Origin: Acidobacterium sp. S8
GTDB taxonomy: Bacteria > Acidobacteriota > Terriglobia > Terriglobales > Acidobacteriaceae
Length of the DNA: 64,000 nucleotides
Direction of reading: 5' to 3'
NCBI RefSeq assembly: GCF_009765985.1
Contig: NZ_LMUM01000033.1
Location: 1-64,000, forward strand
The translations under genes and the position numbers were made by a program. Numbering within the stretch: position 1 is the first letter of the stretch; each line of letters starts with the position of its first letter. The notes under the pieces are model-generated. The model had not been told where the DNA came from and searched no databases. It was given only the letters and a program-made list of their open reading frames with translations. Shown one piece after another: positions 8,113 to 18,688 of the stretch.

Positions 8113-9102
8113 TTACTTCTGCAGGCCGGGACCTGTCAGGCCTGCGGGTATCTCTTCATTGGGCGCTGGTGGCGGAAGCATGGGCGCATCTTTCGGCAGC
8201 CAGCCGGTGTGGTTGAGCCAGACGCGCAGCAGCATAGGCCAGGTGGAAAGCTCCGGGATATCGCCGCAGAGGCCGCAGCCGTGGTTCGCGTAATCGTAGA
8301 TATGGATTTCTGCGGGAGCATGGGCGCGTTCCAGCGCGCGATACATGTCGAGACTGTTTTCGACGGGAACCGTTGGATCGCCGGTGGTAGCGAAGAGGAA
8401 TGTTGGCGGAGTCTGCGCGTTGACTGCAAGCTGATTGGAGAATTTCTGCTGCTGCTGAGGGTCGGGCGTGTCGCCAAGCAGATTCTGGAGCGAGCCTTTG
8501 TGCGCCTCGGGCGACTGCATGCTGATGACGGGGTAGGCGAGGATCATGAAGTTCGGCTTCGCGTCGGCTTTATCTATCTCGTCGGTTTTCTCGGGGAGCG
8601 GAGCGGCGTCATTGCCATGCACGCCCAGGGTCGAGGCGAGATGGCCTCCGGCGGACGATCCCCAGACTCCGATGCGGCTGGCGTCAATTCCATAGTCGGC
8701 GGCGTGGATGCGGATGTAGCGCAGCGCGCGCATGCCGTCCTGTATCTCGACAGGATATTTGTAGGGCGCGACACGGTAATCGAGCACGAAGGCCGCCACG
8801 CCCTGCGCGTTGAGCCAGCGGGCGAACTGAAAGCCTTCATGCGCGATAGCGACGTGGGTGTAACCGCCGCCGGGAATCACCAGCACGGCCGTGGCTGTGG
8901 ACTTTGTGTCGGGAAGGAAGGGATAGAGGCGCGGCTTGTCGGCTTCGGTGTCACCGAGGGCTCCGGGGGCTCCGTTGGGCCAGAGAAAAATGGGCTTAGG
9001 AAGGTTTTTGAGGGGGTCAGGGGCGGTTTGTGCCTTCATCGGAATATGTATAAGAGACAGCAGAAAGATCACCAGGAAGAGACGAAATGTAAAAGGCTTC
9101 AT
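8113..9102 (-). CDS. Secreted alpha/beta hydrolase (BD-FAE-like esterase)
   Basis: A signal peptide (residues 1-24, ending PMKAQ) precedes an alpha/beta-hydrolase domain of the carboxylesterase/xylan-esterase type. VIPGGGYTHVA is the oxyanion-hole region (compare HGGG), VWGSSAGGHLAS is the nucleophile elbow, TTGDPTVPVENSL carries the acid and YANHGCGLC the catalytic His. The 329-residue length is typical. Probable role is deacetylation of plant polysaccharide in the periplasm or outside. The ATG lies seven bases after TATACT (9110-9115 minus) with no SD, so the mRNA may be leaderless. Confidence 0.85.
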   Translation of the reverse strand: MKPFTFRLFLVIFLLSLIHIPMKAQTAPDPLKNLPKPIFLWPNGAPGALGDTEADKPRLYPFLPDTKSTATAVLVIPGGGYTHVAIAHEGFQFARWLNAQGVAAFVLDYRVAPYKYPVEIQDGMRALRYIRIHAADYGIDASRIGVWGSSAGGHLASTLGVHGNDAAPLPEKTDEIDKADAKPNFMILAYPVISMQSPEAHKGSLQNLLGDTPDPQQQQKFSNQLAVNAQTPPTFLFATTGDPTVPVENSLDMYRALERAHAPAEIHIYDYANHGCGLCGDIPELSTWPMLLRVWLNHTGWLPKDAPMLPPPAPNEEIPAGLTGPGLQK

Positions 9103-9109
9103 CGGCAGC

Positions 9110-9115
9110 AGTATA
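9110..9115 (-). promoter_or_regulatory. -10-like TATACT, leaderless position
   Basis: TATACT on the minus strand ends seven bases before the esterase ATG at 9102, with no SD between them. A start site at or next to the A of ATG is predicted. Confidence 0.45.
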
Positions 9116-9186
9116 CGGGGATACGGCTGCCCTTTGGCTGGCTCGTGATTTCCATCACAGCCGCCATGTAAAATGACGGCAGCACA

Positions 9187-10227
9187 ATGAAGACGGTTTC
9201 TGCTACAAAGTTTCTCCTGCCTTGCGTGTTTGCCGCTGTTTTTCCTTTTTTCACGGCGCAGTCACAGACGACACCTGCGGCCACTCCGCCGCCGGCCCAG
9301 ACGCAGCCTGCCCAGCAGGCGCCTGCGAATGGACAGCCGCCGAGTGCTCAACAGCCAACGCCAGCCAATGGGCAGCAGCCCGGCGACCAGCAATACACCA
9401 TTACTACTTCGGCGAACGAAGTCGATCTGGTATTTACGGTCACGGATAAGCATGGCCACTTCATCAAGGACCTGAAACAGAGCGATTTTGCATTGCTCGA
9501 CGATCAGAAGGCCCCGGCGCAGATCTTCAGCTTTACGCAGCAGACGAATCTGCCGCTGCGCGTGGGTATCGCGATCGATACAAGCACGTCGATTCGCCAG
9601 CGCTTTCAGTTTGAGCAGCAGGCGGCAGCCGAGTTTCTATTCAAGATTCTGAAGCCCCAGAGCGATAAAGCTTTCGTAATGGGCTTTGATGTAACGCCGG
9701 ATTTCAAGCAGGACTGGACGAACAATCTCGACCTGCTCAATACGGGCATCAATTCCCTGCATTCCGGTGGAGGCACGGCGCTCTTCGATGCCGTGTACTC
9801 GGCATGCCGCGACAAGCTGCTGAACTTTTCCCGCGAGCGGGAGCCGGTGCGGCGCGCGATGGTGCTGGTTTCAGATGGCGACGATAACCAGAGCCACGCT
9901 TATCTGGACGACGCGATTAAAGAGTGCCAGCGCGCTCAGACGATCGTGTACACCATCAGCACGAATGTGAGCCCGAGCCGCGATCGAGGTGACGATACGC
10001 TGCAGAAAATTGCGGATGCGACGGGCGGCCGCGCGTTCTTTCCGAAGAAGCTGGAAGATATTTCGCTGAATTTCCAGGACATTGAAGACGAGCTGCGCAG
10101 CCAGTATGCGCTGGTATACAAGCCTGCCGACTTTACAGCGAATGGGGCGTTTCGTACGATTTATCTCTTTTGCCTGGATCGCCGGTATACGGTGCGCGCC
10201 AGTAAAGGGTATTTCGCTACGAAGTAG
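9187..10227 (+). CDS. VWA domain protein, acidobacterial VWFA-related type
   Basis: A signal peptide (to about residue 27) is followed by a Pro/Gln/Ala-rich linker (about 28-70), an N-terminal beta domain (VDLVFTVTDKHGHFIKDLKQSDF) and a von Willebrand A domain from about 105. The metal-ion site is complete: DTSTS (D-x-S-x-S), a Thr in GGGTALFDAV and Asp in LVSDGDDN. This matches the VWFA-related family expanded in Acidobacteria, whose function is unknown but likely adhesive in the periplasm or on the surface. TAAAAT at 9169-9174 is a likely -10, leaving a very short 5' leader. Confidence 0.85.
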   Translation: MKTVSATKFLLPCVFAAVFPFFTAQSQTTPAATPPPAQTQPAQQAPANGQPPSAQQPTPANGQQPGDQQYTITTSANEVDLVFTVTDKHGHFIKDLKQSDFALLDDQKAPAQIFSFTQQTNLPLRVGIAIDTSTSIRQRFQFEQQAAAEFLFKILKPQSDKAFVMGFDVTPDFKQDWTNNLDLLNTGINSLHSGGGTALFDAVYSACRDKLLNFSREREPVRRAMVLVSDGDDNQSHAYLDDAIKECQRAQTIVYTISTNVSPSRDRGDDTLQKIADATGGRAFFPKKLEDISLNFQDIEDELRSQYALVYKPADFTANGAFRTIYLFCLDRRYTVRASKGYFATK

Positions 10228-10255
10228 TTGCTCGGTGCTTTGAGGCGTTGTCAGA

Positions 10256-10290
10256 CCCCACCCTTTCGCAAACTGCGCGAAAGAATGGGG
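10256..10290. repeat. Family B hairpin, copy 1
   Basis: CCCCACCCTTTCGC (10256-10269) pairs with GCGAAAGAATGGGG (10277-10290) at 12 of 14 positions around a short loop. It lies between the convergent VWA and ligA genes and could terminate both. Related hairpins occur at 58852-58952. Confidence 0.7.
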
Positions 10291-10327
10291 CACGCGGCTT
10301 TTCTCTCTTAGTGACGCAGTTCTCTTT

Positions 10328-12394
<2,067 letters not shown>

Positions 12395-12811
12395 TCAGGT
12401 ACCGCTTCGTGAAGCGGCAGGATTTTTCCTTCTTTTGCGGGCGAGCTCAAGAAAAGCGCGCAGGACCGGACGTTCGTGCTCGGGACACCAGGCGATAACG
12501 AGGTCGATGGTGGCTGCTTCGTCGGCGAGCGGAATAAAGACAATTTTCGATGCCGAGGGCTTTCGATCCAATTGGAAGGACGGCCAAGCCTTCTCCGGCT
12601 TCGATGAGCGCGATGACTCCGGGGGATACTGTCGCGCTGGCACTAATCCTGGGAGAAAACCCGGCCTCCGCGCAGAGTGTGACGCTGCGCTGAACAATGA
12701 GCGCAACGATCTGGATATTATGCAGAGGCGCCCTGGATGCGAGCGTGCTGTTGATCAAGGCGCCAGGCGGTGGTTGGGATACTTCGAAGCTTCCGAAGAT
12801 GTAAGGGAGAA
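12395..12811 (-). pseudogene. LysR-type regulator remnant (effector-domain fragment, frameshifted)
   Basis: Two minus-strand frames together resemble the C-terminal half of a LysR effector domain. The first frame reads PPPGALINSTLASRAPLH, then VALIVQRSVTLCAEAGFSP and GVIALIEAGEGLAVLPIGSKAL. The match then shifts frame near 12555 to ASKIVFIPLADEAATIDLV and HERPVLRAFLELARKRRKN, ending at the TGA at 12395. There is no helix-turn-helix half: upstream the sequence turns directly into a family A palindromic repeat (12817). This is a decayed gene. A sequencing error could explain the frameshift but not the missing N-terminus. Confidence 0.7.
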
Positions 12812-12816
12812 ATTCC

Positions 12817-12889
12817 GTCGTTCTGAGTCGACAGCGAAGAATTTCAAATCAGGTGGTTGAAGATTCTTCGCTGCGCTCAGAGTGAGAAC
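12817..12889. repeat. Nested palindromic repeat, family A copy 2 (diverged)
   Basis: GTCGTTCTGAG (12817) with CGAAGAAT (12835-12842) is followed by ATTCTTCG (12863-12870) and CTCAGAGTGAGAAC. The inner arms are exact complements and the outer arms imperfect. It shares the GTC-TTCTGAG and GAAGAAT blocks with 6978-7054. It separates the LysR remnant from the small membrane peptide gene. Confidence 0.6.
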
Positions 12890-12908
12890 TGTATCGAAGG
12901 GACAGAAA

Positions 12909-13058
12909 TTAAAGTTTGTGAAGTGGGGTGATTTCTGTCTCGCCGGATTCGGCAATCTCAGAGATCGGCGGCTGTGGCACCCGCGGAGATGTAGCCACTA
13001 ATCCAAAAATTATCAGCAGCGATACTGCCAGCAATCCAAATTCGACGAGCTTCAGCAT
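12909..13058 (-). CDS. Small single-pass membrane peptide (49 aa)
   Basis: A 49-residue frame begins MLKLVEFGLLAVSLLIIF, one membrane segment at residues 4-22, followed by a polar Pro-rich tail (VPQPPISEIAESGETEI) and ends LHKL. The ATG lies seven bases after the stop codon of the M20 peptidase gene, and the SD GAGG is well placed in the gap (GAGGTCAA-ATG). Translational coupling to the peptidase is likely. I know of no family. The good SD, hydrophobic profile and position argue for a real gene. Confidence 0.6.
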   Translation of the reverse strand: MLKLVEFGLLAVSLLIIFGLVATSPRVPQPPISEIAESGETEITPLHKL

Positions 13059-13064
13059 TTGACC

Positions 13065-14234
13065 TCATTCTCTGGCTCCGGCCAGCATGGCCGCCAGCAA
13101 TGCTGTGCGTGGGGCCACGTGCTCGAGCAGAAGAGATTCGTGCGTGGCATGCGCGCCTTCTCCTACTGCTCCCATTCCGTCTAATGTAGGCACGCCCAAC
13201 GCGGAGGTAAAATTGCCGTCCGATCCGCCTCCGGTTGCCGCTTCATCGAGCGTAAAGCCCAGCGTGTTGGCATAGGCTGCGGCTTGTTGATAGAGCGCGA
13301 TGGTTCCGCGTGTGCGCTCCATTGGAGGACGGTTCAATCCGCCTTCAACGTGCAGACTGCACTTGTTATCAAAGACGCGCAAGGATCGAAAATGTTTCTC
13401 AATGCGCTGTGTATCTTTCGCCTTCGCGATGCGGACATCGACCTCCGCATGTGCTTCGGCTGCTATTACGTTAGATCGCGTTCCACCTTGAACGGTTCCA
13501 ACATTTACCGTGATACCGCGATCCAATTCGGTAAAAGCTGTAATACGCTCGATCTGCCGTGCAAGTTCAACGATGGCGCTGTGCCCGCGCTCGAAGTCGA
13601 CGCCGCTGTGAGCGGCCACGCCCTGCACGCGAACCGAGTAATTGCCCACGCCTTTGCGCGCCGTCTTATAAGCTCCTGCGAGCCCCTGCGCCGGTTCCAG
13701 CACATAGACTGCTTCACATGCGCTGGCGATTTTTTCGGTCACCGGACGCGAAACGGTGCTGCCTATTTCTTCATCACTGACGAGCAGCATGACGATGGGG
13801 CGGTTTAACCGTTGTTGCTCTTTGAGAATGGCGATGGCTGTAAGGGCCATGGCGACTCCCGCCTTCATGTCGAGAACGCCTGGTCCCCACACACGTCCCT
13901 TCGCCTCGCGGAAGGGCATATCCTTTAGTGTTCCCAGAGGCCAGACCGTATCAAGATGGCCAAGTAAAAGTGTCGGCTTCTGCTTATTTTTTTTGGGGCC
14001 GAAGCGTGCATCGAGCAGATCGCCGAAGGTTTTCTGGCGATGGATACGGACTCGGCCTCCGAGGGCAGTGCACTTCCCGGCAACAAAGGAAACGCAGCGA
14101 TCCACCGCCGCTTTGTCGTCGCTCGGAGATTCGATTTCGACCATTTCCCGGAGCAGTTTCAGCGTCGGCTGGAGTTGTTTTTCGGCTGCTTTTGCCAAGG
14201 ATTGGACGGCGTAAGTGGTTGCCTGGTCAGTCAT
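13065..14234 (-). CDS. M20 family metallopeptidase (carboxypeptidase G2-like)
   Basis: This 389-residue zinc peptidase has the M20 motifs: LLGHLDTVWP (first metal His and Asp), WGPGVLDMKAG (bridging Asp), VSDEEIGS (catalytic Glu pair) and the C-terminal His in AHATHESLL. A dimerisation domain lies in the middle (VRVQGVAAHSGVDFERGHSA). Spacing and wording fit the CPG2/glutamate-carboxypeptidase branch, which removes C-terminal Glu or dipeptides. There is no signal peptide, so it is probably cytoplasmic. It is divergent from lpxC and followed closely by the 49-residue membrane peptide. Confidence 0.9.
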   Translation of the reverse strand: MTDQATTYAVQSLAKAAEKQLQPTLKLLREMVEIESPSDDKAAVDRCVSFVAGKCTALGGRVRIHRQKTFGDLLDARFGPKKNKQKPTLLLGHLDTVWPLGTLKDMPFREAKGRVWGPGVLDMKAGVAMALTAIAILKEQQRLNRPIVMLLVSDEEIGSTVSRPVTEKIASACEAVYVLEPAQGLAGAYKTARKGVGNYSVRVQGVAAHSGVDFERGHSAIVELARQIERITAFTELDRGITVNVGTVQGGTRSNVIAAEAHAEVDVRIAKAKDTQRIEKHFRSLRVFDNKCSLHVEGGLNRPPMERTRGTIALYQQAAAYANTLGFTLDEAATGGGSDGNFTSALGVPTLDGMGAVGEGAHATHESLLLEHVAPRTALLAAMLAGARE

Positions 14235-14271
14235 TTACTTTGTTGATACCTTTTCGAATGCGCTGCTTTTC

Positions 14272-14290
14272 TGCCACACCTGGTGTGGCA
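14272..14290. promoter_or_regulatory. Perfect 19-bp palindrome, possible operator
   Basis: TGCCACACC (14272-14280), T, GGTGTGGCA (14282-14290) is perfectly symmetric. It lies between the divergent M20 peptidase (start 14234) and lpxC (start 14368) genes, the position expected for a dimeric repressor site. A one-base loop makes it an unlikely RNA hairpin. Confidence 0.45.
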
Positions 14291-14367
14291 AATATACAAC
14301 AGTGAAACTTAATTCTCTGCCAGTAGTCTATGACGTTGTTGCCCTAAATTGGGCCAGGAAGTTTTGT

Positions 14368-15285
14368 TTGCTAGATTCATCGTATCTGGAACAGACCGTC
14401 GCTTCTGTCATTGAATTTTCGGGCATTGGCCTGCACAGCGGGGCTCCCGTTCAGATGCGCCTGCTGCCCGCCCCGGCTGGCTCGGGTGTCGTTTTTAGGC
14501 GTACTGATCTCGATAATTTTGAAATTCCTGCCACCGGGCGTAACGTCGCCAAGGTGAGCTACGCCACCAGTCTGATGCGGCAGAGTGTGCTGATCTCTAC
14601 CACCGAGCACCTGCTCTCGGCACTAATCGGGATGGGCGTGGATAATGTCATCGTCGAGCTGGACAATCTGGAGCTGCCAATTCTGGATGGCAGCGCGCTG
14701 CCTTATGTCGAAGCTTTTCAGCAGGTGGGCCTGAAGACGCAGCGGCGGCGGCGTGAGTATCTCCAGATTCAGAAGACCGTCGAAGTGCGCGAGGGCGACA
14801 AATTCATCGGCGTTTATCCCGGCGAAGGCTACAGCGTCTCGTACCAGATCGATTTCCCCGCACCCATCGGACGGCAAGGCTTCACCGTCGATCTGGCGAC
14901 ACGCAATTACGGATTGCAGATTGCTCCGGCACGTACATTCGGCTTCAAGGAAGACGAACAGATGTTGCGCAACATGGGGTTGATCCGCGGAGTCTCCGAA
15001 TCGAGCGCCATCATCCTTACAAAACATGGCGTGGTGAATGGACCGCTGCGCTTTGACGATGAATTTGTGCGGCACAAAGTTCTGGACCTTATTGGCGATC
15101 TTGCCTTGGCAGGGCATCAGATTCTGGGCCGCGTCGTGGCCGAGCGCGCCGGGCATGCCATGCATACCGCGCTCGTGGCCAAGCTGCTCAAAGACCGCTC
15201 CGCCTGGAAGCTGGTAACGGCCACGCCGGAAAAAACAAAGTCCAAGACGGTTTCTACCGCGGCGGCTTCGCTGGTGACGGCTTAG
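14368..15285 (+). CDS. lpxC: UDP-3-O-acyl-N-acetylglucosamine deacetylase LpxC
   Basis: Catalyses the committed deacetylation step of lipid A synthesis, so the cell has a lipopolysaccharide outer membrane. The 305-residue product shows GIGLHSG near the N-terminus, the zinc/catalytic motif TTEHLLSAL, HKVLDLIGDLAL (second His and Asp) and the C-terminal His in AGHAMHTALV. The frame is open to 14215, but homology begins just before SVIEFSGIGLHSG. I place the start at TTG 14368, with the SD AGGAAG six bases upstream. A TTG start would keep expression low, fitting an enzyme usually tightly controlled. Confidence 0.93.
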   Translation: MLDSSYLEQTVASVIEFSGIGLHSGAPVQMRLLPAPAGSGVVFRRTDLDNFEIPATGRNVAKVSYATSLMRQSVLISTTEHLLSALIGMGVDNVIVELDNLELPILDGSALPYVEAFQQVGLKTQRRRREYLQIQKTVEVREGDKFIGVYPGEGYSVSYQIDFPAPIGRQGFTVDLATRNYGLQIAPARTFGFKEDEQMLRNMGLIRGVSESSAIILTKHGVVNGPLRFDDEFVRHKVLDLIGDLALAGHQILGRVVAERAGHAMHTALVAKLLKDRSAWKLVTATPEKTKSKTVSTAAASLVTA

Positions 15286-15411
15286 CCAATCCCACGCAAG
15301 TGCTGATATTCCCAACAACATGCGTTTCGCCCTGGATTTCGTCCCCGGGAGTTCAGCGTTGGGCTTCCATCAGGTGACGAGTGGAGTGCGCGACGAAGGA
15401 GCCCTCGCGCC

Positions 15412-16101
15412 TCATCCGCTGGCGAGTTGCAAAAGCTTATCGTGGTATCTCTTCACGGAGAAGTCTGGAACCCACCACACGCACTTACGAAGGATCCACA
15501 CGACTGCACCGATGTCGTAGAACTCCATGCGGCAGCGGGCCGTTTGAAGGTTTGTGATGGTCAAGCCCGTTTGCTCAGGACGTGATGCCTCCTCGAGTGG
15601 GTCTCGATCCTGATGATGTCTGGGACGCGGGCCGAGAAAGAATTCGATCAATTCGAACGCAGACGCCGGGCCGACATGCTGTGCGAAGTAGTGTCCACCA
15701 GGTAAAAGCACACGATGAATCTCCGACCATTTTGGATTCACCGGATGCCGGGCGGTCACAAGTTCAAATGACTCTCCGGAGAAAGGCAGTGGGCTGTCCC
15801 CGCTCACCTCATAGACCTCTACGCCTCTGGGAATAAGCAGTTCACGCGCCCGCTGCACATTTGGCGGCCAAGCCTCTGTAACACACATTCTCTCCGGCAA
15901 AGTAGCTGCTTCCGAGACCACTTCGCCGCCACCGGTATCGATGTCGAGCGCGGAGCGCACTCGCGCAAGGCGGTCACTCAGCAGACGCGCGTACCCCCAT
16001 GGCGGCCGTTCTTCGGTTGCGCGTCCAGCCAGCCAGCCGAAGCCCCATCCTGCCACGTCAGCTGTCTCGGCCTCAGCGACCAAGTCGTCAAAAGATCGCA
16101 T
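15412..16101 (-). CDS. Class I SAM-dependent methyltransferase-like protein
   Basis: The frame starting at 16101 encodes 229 residues. A SAM-binding first strand is visible as SALDIDTGGGEV (compare the hhDxGxGxG motif), then VTEAWPPNVQRA, DSPLPFSGESFELVTAR (motif III region) and IHRVLLPGGHYFAQHV (motif post-III). The substrate is unknown. The frame is open to 16200, but the ATG at 16101 lies seven bases after TATGCT (16109-16114 minus) and gives the natural N-terminus MRSFDDLVAEAE. The region 15286-15411 between this gene and lpxC shows nothing recognisable. Confidence 0.8.
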   Translation of the reverse strand: MRSFDDLVAEAETADVAGWGFGWLAGRATEERPPWGYARLLSDRLARVRSALDIDTGGGEVVSEAATLPERMCVTEAWPPNVQRARELLIPRGVEVYEVSGDSPLPFSGESFELVTARHPVNPKWSEIHRVLLPGGHYFAQHVGPASAFELIEFFLGPRPRHHQDRDPLEEASRPEQTGLTITNLQTARCRMEFYDIGAVVWILRKCVWWVPDFSVKRYHDKLLQLASG

Positions 16102-16181
16102 GCTTTTGAGCATACTGCCGAACCCTGTGGCGACCGCGATGATGAACGCTCCGAGACCGTGAGGAGCAGTTATACAGGCGG

Positions 16182-17351
16182 CTAAGCAAACACGAGGCAC
16201 TGGGGTTTTACCAGAGGGAAGCTGTTCCCGGTCTCTGCAAGCTTGCCTGTTTTTGGATCGCGCTGGATGACGGCGATATTGTCGGAGGTCTGGTTTGCTA
16301 TCAGCAGCCAGCGCTCTGTGGGATCGAGCGTCATGTGGCGCGGAACTTTGCCGCCGCAGGATACGGTGCCAATGGCGGTGAGCTTGCCGGTGGACTGATC
16401 GATGCTGAAAGCAACGACCTTATCCCAGAATCGGACGCAGGCATAGGCGTAGTGACCGGTACGGTCAATTACGATCTCGGAAGCCGCGGCTTGTCCGTGG
16501 TAATCCTTTGGCACGAGGCCGAGGTGCTGGCCTGAATGCAGCGAGCCGTCCTTGCTGTTCCATGCCAGCACGTCGATGGCGGACGAAAGCTCGTGAACGC
16601 AGTACGCCCATTTTCCGTTGGGATGAAAACGCAGCGCGCGCGGACCGGAAGCAGGCTGCGCCGTCCACTGCGGCGGATCATTGGGGGTCAGCTTCGATGT
16701 GGCAGAGTCAAGCTGATAGATATGAATGCAATCGAGTCCGAGGTCGTTGATGTAGGCGTAGCGGTTGTCAGGAGATAAGGTGCCGCGATGCGCGTGCGAA
16801 GCTTCCTGCCGGTCGGTAACCGGGCCGTGGCCTTCATAATGGAATTGCGAGACCGCCTCGCTCAGATGGCCCTGCGCATCGACGTGGAACGAAGCTGCTC
16901 CGCCGCCTGAGTAATTGGCGGCGAGAACGGTGTGTCCGGTTGCGTCGACGATCACATGGCACGGGCCGGCTGATGTCGAGGAAACGGTATTGATGTGGGT
17001 CAGCTTGGCTGCTGCGCGATCGAGAGAAAATCCGCTGACTGCTCCGCTCTTTGCACCTTCGTAAGAATCGATTTCGTTGGCGGCAAAGAGATGCTTGCCG
17101 TCGGGCGATAGCGCGATGAAAGTGGGATTGTCGCTTTCAACTGCAAGGCCGAGTTCTTTCAACTCGCCGCTCTTCGGATCCCACTGAAATGCGTAAATGC
17201 CTTTGCTGGACGGACCGGTCTGCGTACCGGCCAGAAGAAGATGGCTTTCTTCAGACATGTTGGTTTTCGCCTCTGCCCACCATGCGTTGGATGCAAGGGA
17301 TGTGATTGCCGCGGCCTTGATAAAGGTGCGTCGAGAAACAGAATCGTTCAA
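16182..17351 (-). CDS. Tat-exported lactonase family seven-bladed beta-propeller protein
   Basis: The protein matches the Lactonase/6-phosphogluconolactonase (YbhE) family: repeated blades with NPTFIALSPDGKHLFAAN, GPCHVIVDATGHTVLAANY and GPRALRFHPNGKWAYCVHE. I start it at TTG 17351, which has the SD GAGGAT and gives MNDSVSRRTFIKAAA, a twin-arginine signal (S-R-R-T-F) with the hydrophobic segment AITSLASNA and an AEA cleavage site; mature length is about 355. Export suggests action on sugar lactones or as a scaffold in the periplasm rather than in the pentose phosphate pathway. It follows glyA by 31 bp on the same strand. Confidence 0.85.
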   Translation of the reverse strand: MNDSVSRRTFIKAAAITSLASNAWWAEAKTNMSEESHLLLAGTQTGPSSKGIYAFQWDPKSGELKELGLAVESDNPTFIALSPDGKHLFAANEIDSYEGAKSGAVSGFSLDRAAAKLTHINTVSSTSAGPCHVIVDATGHTVLAANYSGGGAASFHVDAQGHLSEAVSQFHYEGHGPVTDRQEASHAHRGTLSPDNRYAYINDLGLDCIHIYQLDSATSKLTPNDPPQWTAQPASGPRALRFHPNGKWAYCVHELSSAIDVLAWNSKDGSLHSGQHLGLVPKDYHGQAAASEIVIDRTGHYAYACVRFWDKVVAFSIDQSTGKLTAIGTVSCGGKVPRHMTLDPTERWLLIANQTSDNIAVIQRDPKTGKLAETGNSFPLVKPQCLVFA

Positions 17352-17382
17352 AGCAAATATCCTCTGAGAGGTGGAACTGCGT

Positions 17383-18663
17383 TTACTGGGCAACGGTGAC
17401 GGGCTGACGCAGCCATCCGTAGAGTGGAAACTGTTCGGCGAGTTCAAGCACCTCTCCGCGGATGCGCGCGAGGGCATGGGGATTGGCGCGTTCGTTCAGC
17501 GCCTCGGTAATCCACTTGCCGATAGTGCGCATCTCCGGCTCCTTCATACCGCGCGTGGTGAGCGCGGGCGTGCCAATGCGAATGCCGGATGGTTTGAGCG
17601 GCGGATTAGTGTCGTAAGGAATGGCGTTCTTGTTTACGGTGATGCCTGCCTCGCCCAACGCAGCCTCGGCTTCACTGCCGAGCATGCCCTTGGCGAAGAC
17701 ATCGACGAGCATGAGGTGCGTGTCGGTGCCGCCGGAGATGATGCGGAAGCCTTCGGACTGCAACGTATCGGCCAGCACTTTGGCGTTGGCGACTATCTGC
17801 GCCGCGTACTGCTTGAAATCAGGCTGAAGCGCTTCGCGGAAGGCGACGGCCTTGGCTGCCATAACGTGCACCAGCGGACCACCCTGCTGCCCGGGGAATA
17901 CGGCCTTGTCGATGGCAGCAGCAAACTGCTGCTGCGAAAGAATCATGCCCGCGCGCGGGCCGCGCAACGTCTTATGCGTGGTGCTGGTGACGATGTGCGC
18001 ATGCGGCACTGGCGAGGGATGCGCTCCGCCGGCGACGAGCCCGGCAAAGTGCGCCATGTCGACGATGAGCAGCGCGCCGATTTTGTCGGCGATCTGGCGC
18101 ATGCGGGGAAAGTCGAAAGTGCGCGGATAGGCGCTGCCGCCGCCGATAATGACCTTGGGCTTTTCACGCGCGGCGGTCTGTTCGAGCTCGTCGTAATCGA
18201 TCACTTCCGTGTCTTTGCGCACGCCGTAAGAGACGACTTTGTAGAGCTTTCCGGAGAAGTTGAGCTTGTGTCCGTGGGTAAGGTGGCCGCCATGTGCGAG
18301 GTCGAGACCAAGGATGGTGTCGCCGGGATTGAGCACCGCCATGTACGCACCGGCATTGGCCTGCGAGCCGGAGTGCGGCTGCACATTGGCATGTTCGGCG
18401 CCAAAGAGCTGCTTGGCCCGATCGCGAGCGAGGTTCTCAACTACATCTGCGAATTCGCAGCCACCGTAGTAGCGGCGGCCCGGGTAGCCTTCTGCATATT
18501 TGTTGGTGAAGACGGTTCCGGCCGCCTCAAGTACGGCTTCGCTGACGAAGTTCTCTGAGGCGATCATTTCCAGGCCTTCATGCTGGCGGCGAACTTCGTT
18601 TTCAATGGTGGCGGCGATCTCGGGATCGGCCTGCGAAAGCGGCAGAGACATGCGGTCGGACAT
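17383..18663 (-). CDS. glyA: Serine hydroxymethyltransferase GlyA
   Basis: This cytoplasmic PLP enzyme converts serine plus tetrahydrofolate to glycine plus methylene-THF. The 426-residue protein begins with the typical [15 protein letters not shown], has [25 protein letters not shown], the PLP lysine in [12 protein letters not shown] and the C-terminal [12 protein letters not shown]. All expected motifs are present. TACAAT (18670-18675 minus) lies six bases before the ATG and there is no SD, so a leaderless start is likely. It is probably co-transcribed with the lactonase gene downstream. Confidence 0.97.
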   Translation of the reverse strand: MSDRMSLPLSQADPEIAATIENEVRRQHEGLEMIASENFVSEAVLEAAGTVFTNKYAEGYPGRRYYGGCEFADVVENLARDRAKQLFGAEHANVQPHSGSQANAGAYMAVLNPGDTILGLDLAHGGHLTHGHKLNFSGKLYKVVSYGVRKDTEVIDYDELEQTAAREKPKVIIGGGSAYPRTFDFPRMRQIADKIGALLIVDMAHFAGLVAGGAHPSPVPHAHIVTSTTHKTLRGPRAGMILSQQQFAAAIDKAVFPGQQGGPLVHVMAAKAVAFREALQPDFKQYAAQIVANAKVLADTLQSEGFRIISGGTDTHLMLVDVFAKGMLGSEAEAALGEAGITVNKNAIPYDTNPPLKPSGIRIGTPALTTRGMKEPEMRTIGKWITEALNERANPHALARIRGEVLELAEQFPLYGWLRQPVTVAQ

Positions 18664-18688
18664 GCTTCGATTGTAGGATGTTTAGACT

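Noticed and set aside
9047..9060. TGTATAAGAGACAG, matching the end of the Tn5/Nextera mosaic sequence
   Set aside because: It lies in frame inside a good signal peptide of the esterase gene, and the neighbouring bases differ from the full 19-bp mosaic end at three positions. A library adapter would break the gene, so chance is more likely. Raw-read coverage could settle it.
8062..9171. 369-codon plus-strand frame antisense to the esterase
   Set aside because: The minus-strand product has a signal peptide and a complete hydrolase active site; the plus-strand one has none.
17371..18558. 395-codon plus-strand frame across glyA
   Set aside because: Exact antisense of glyA, which has full SHMT motifs.
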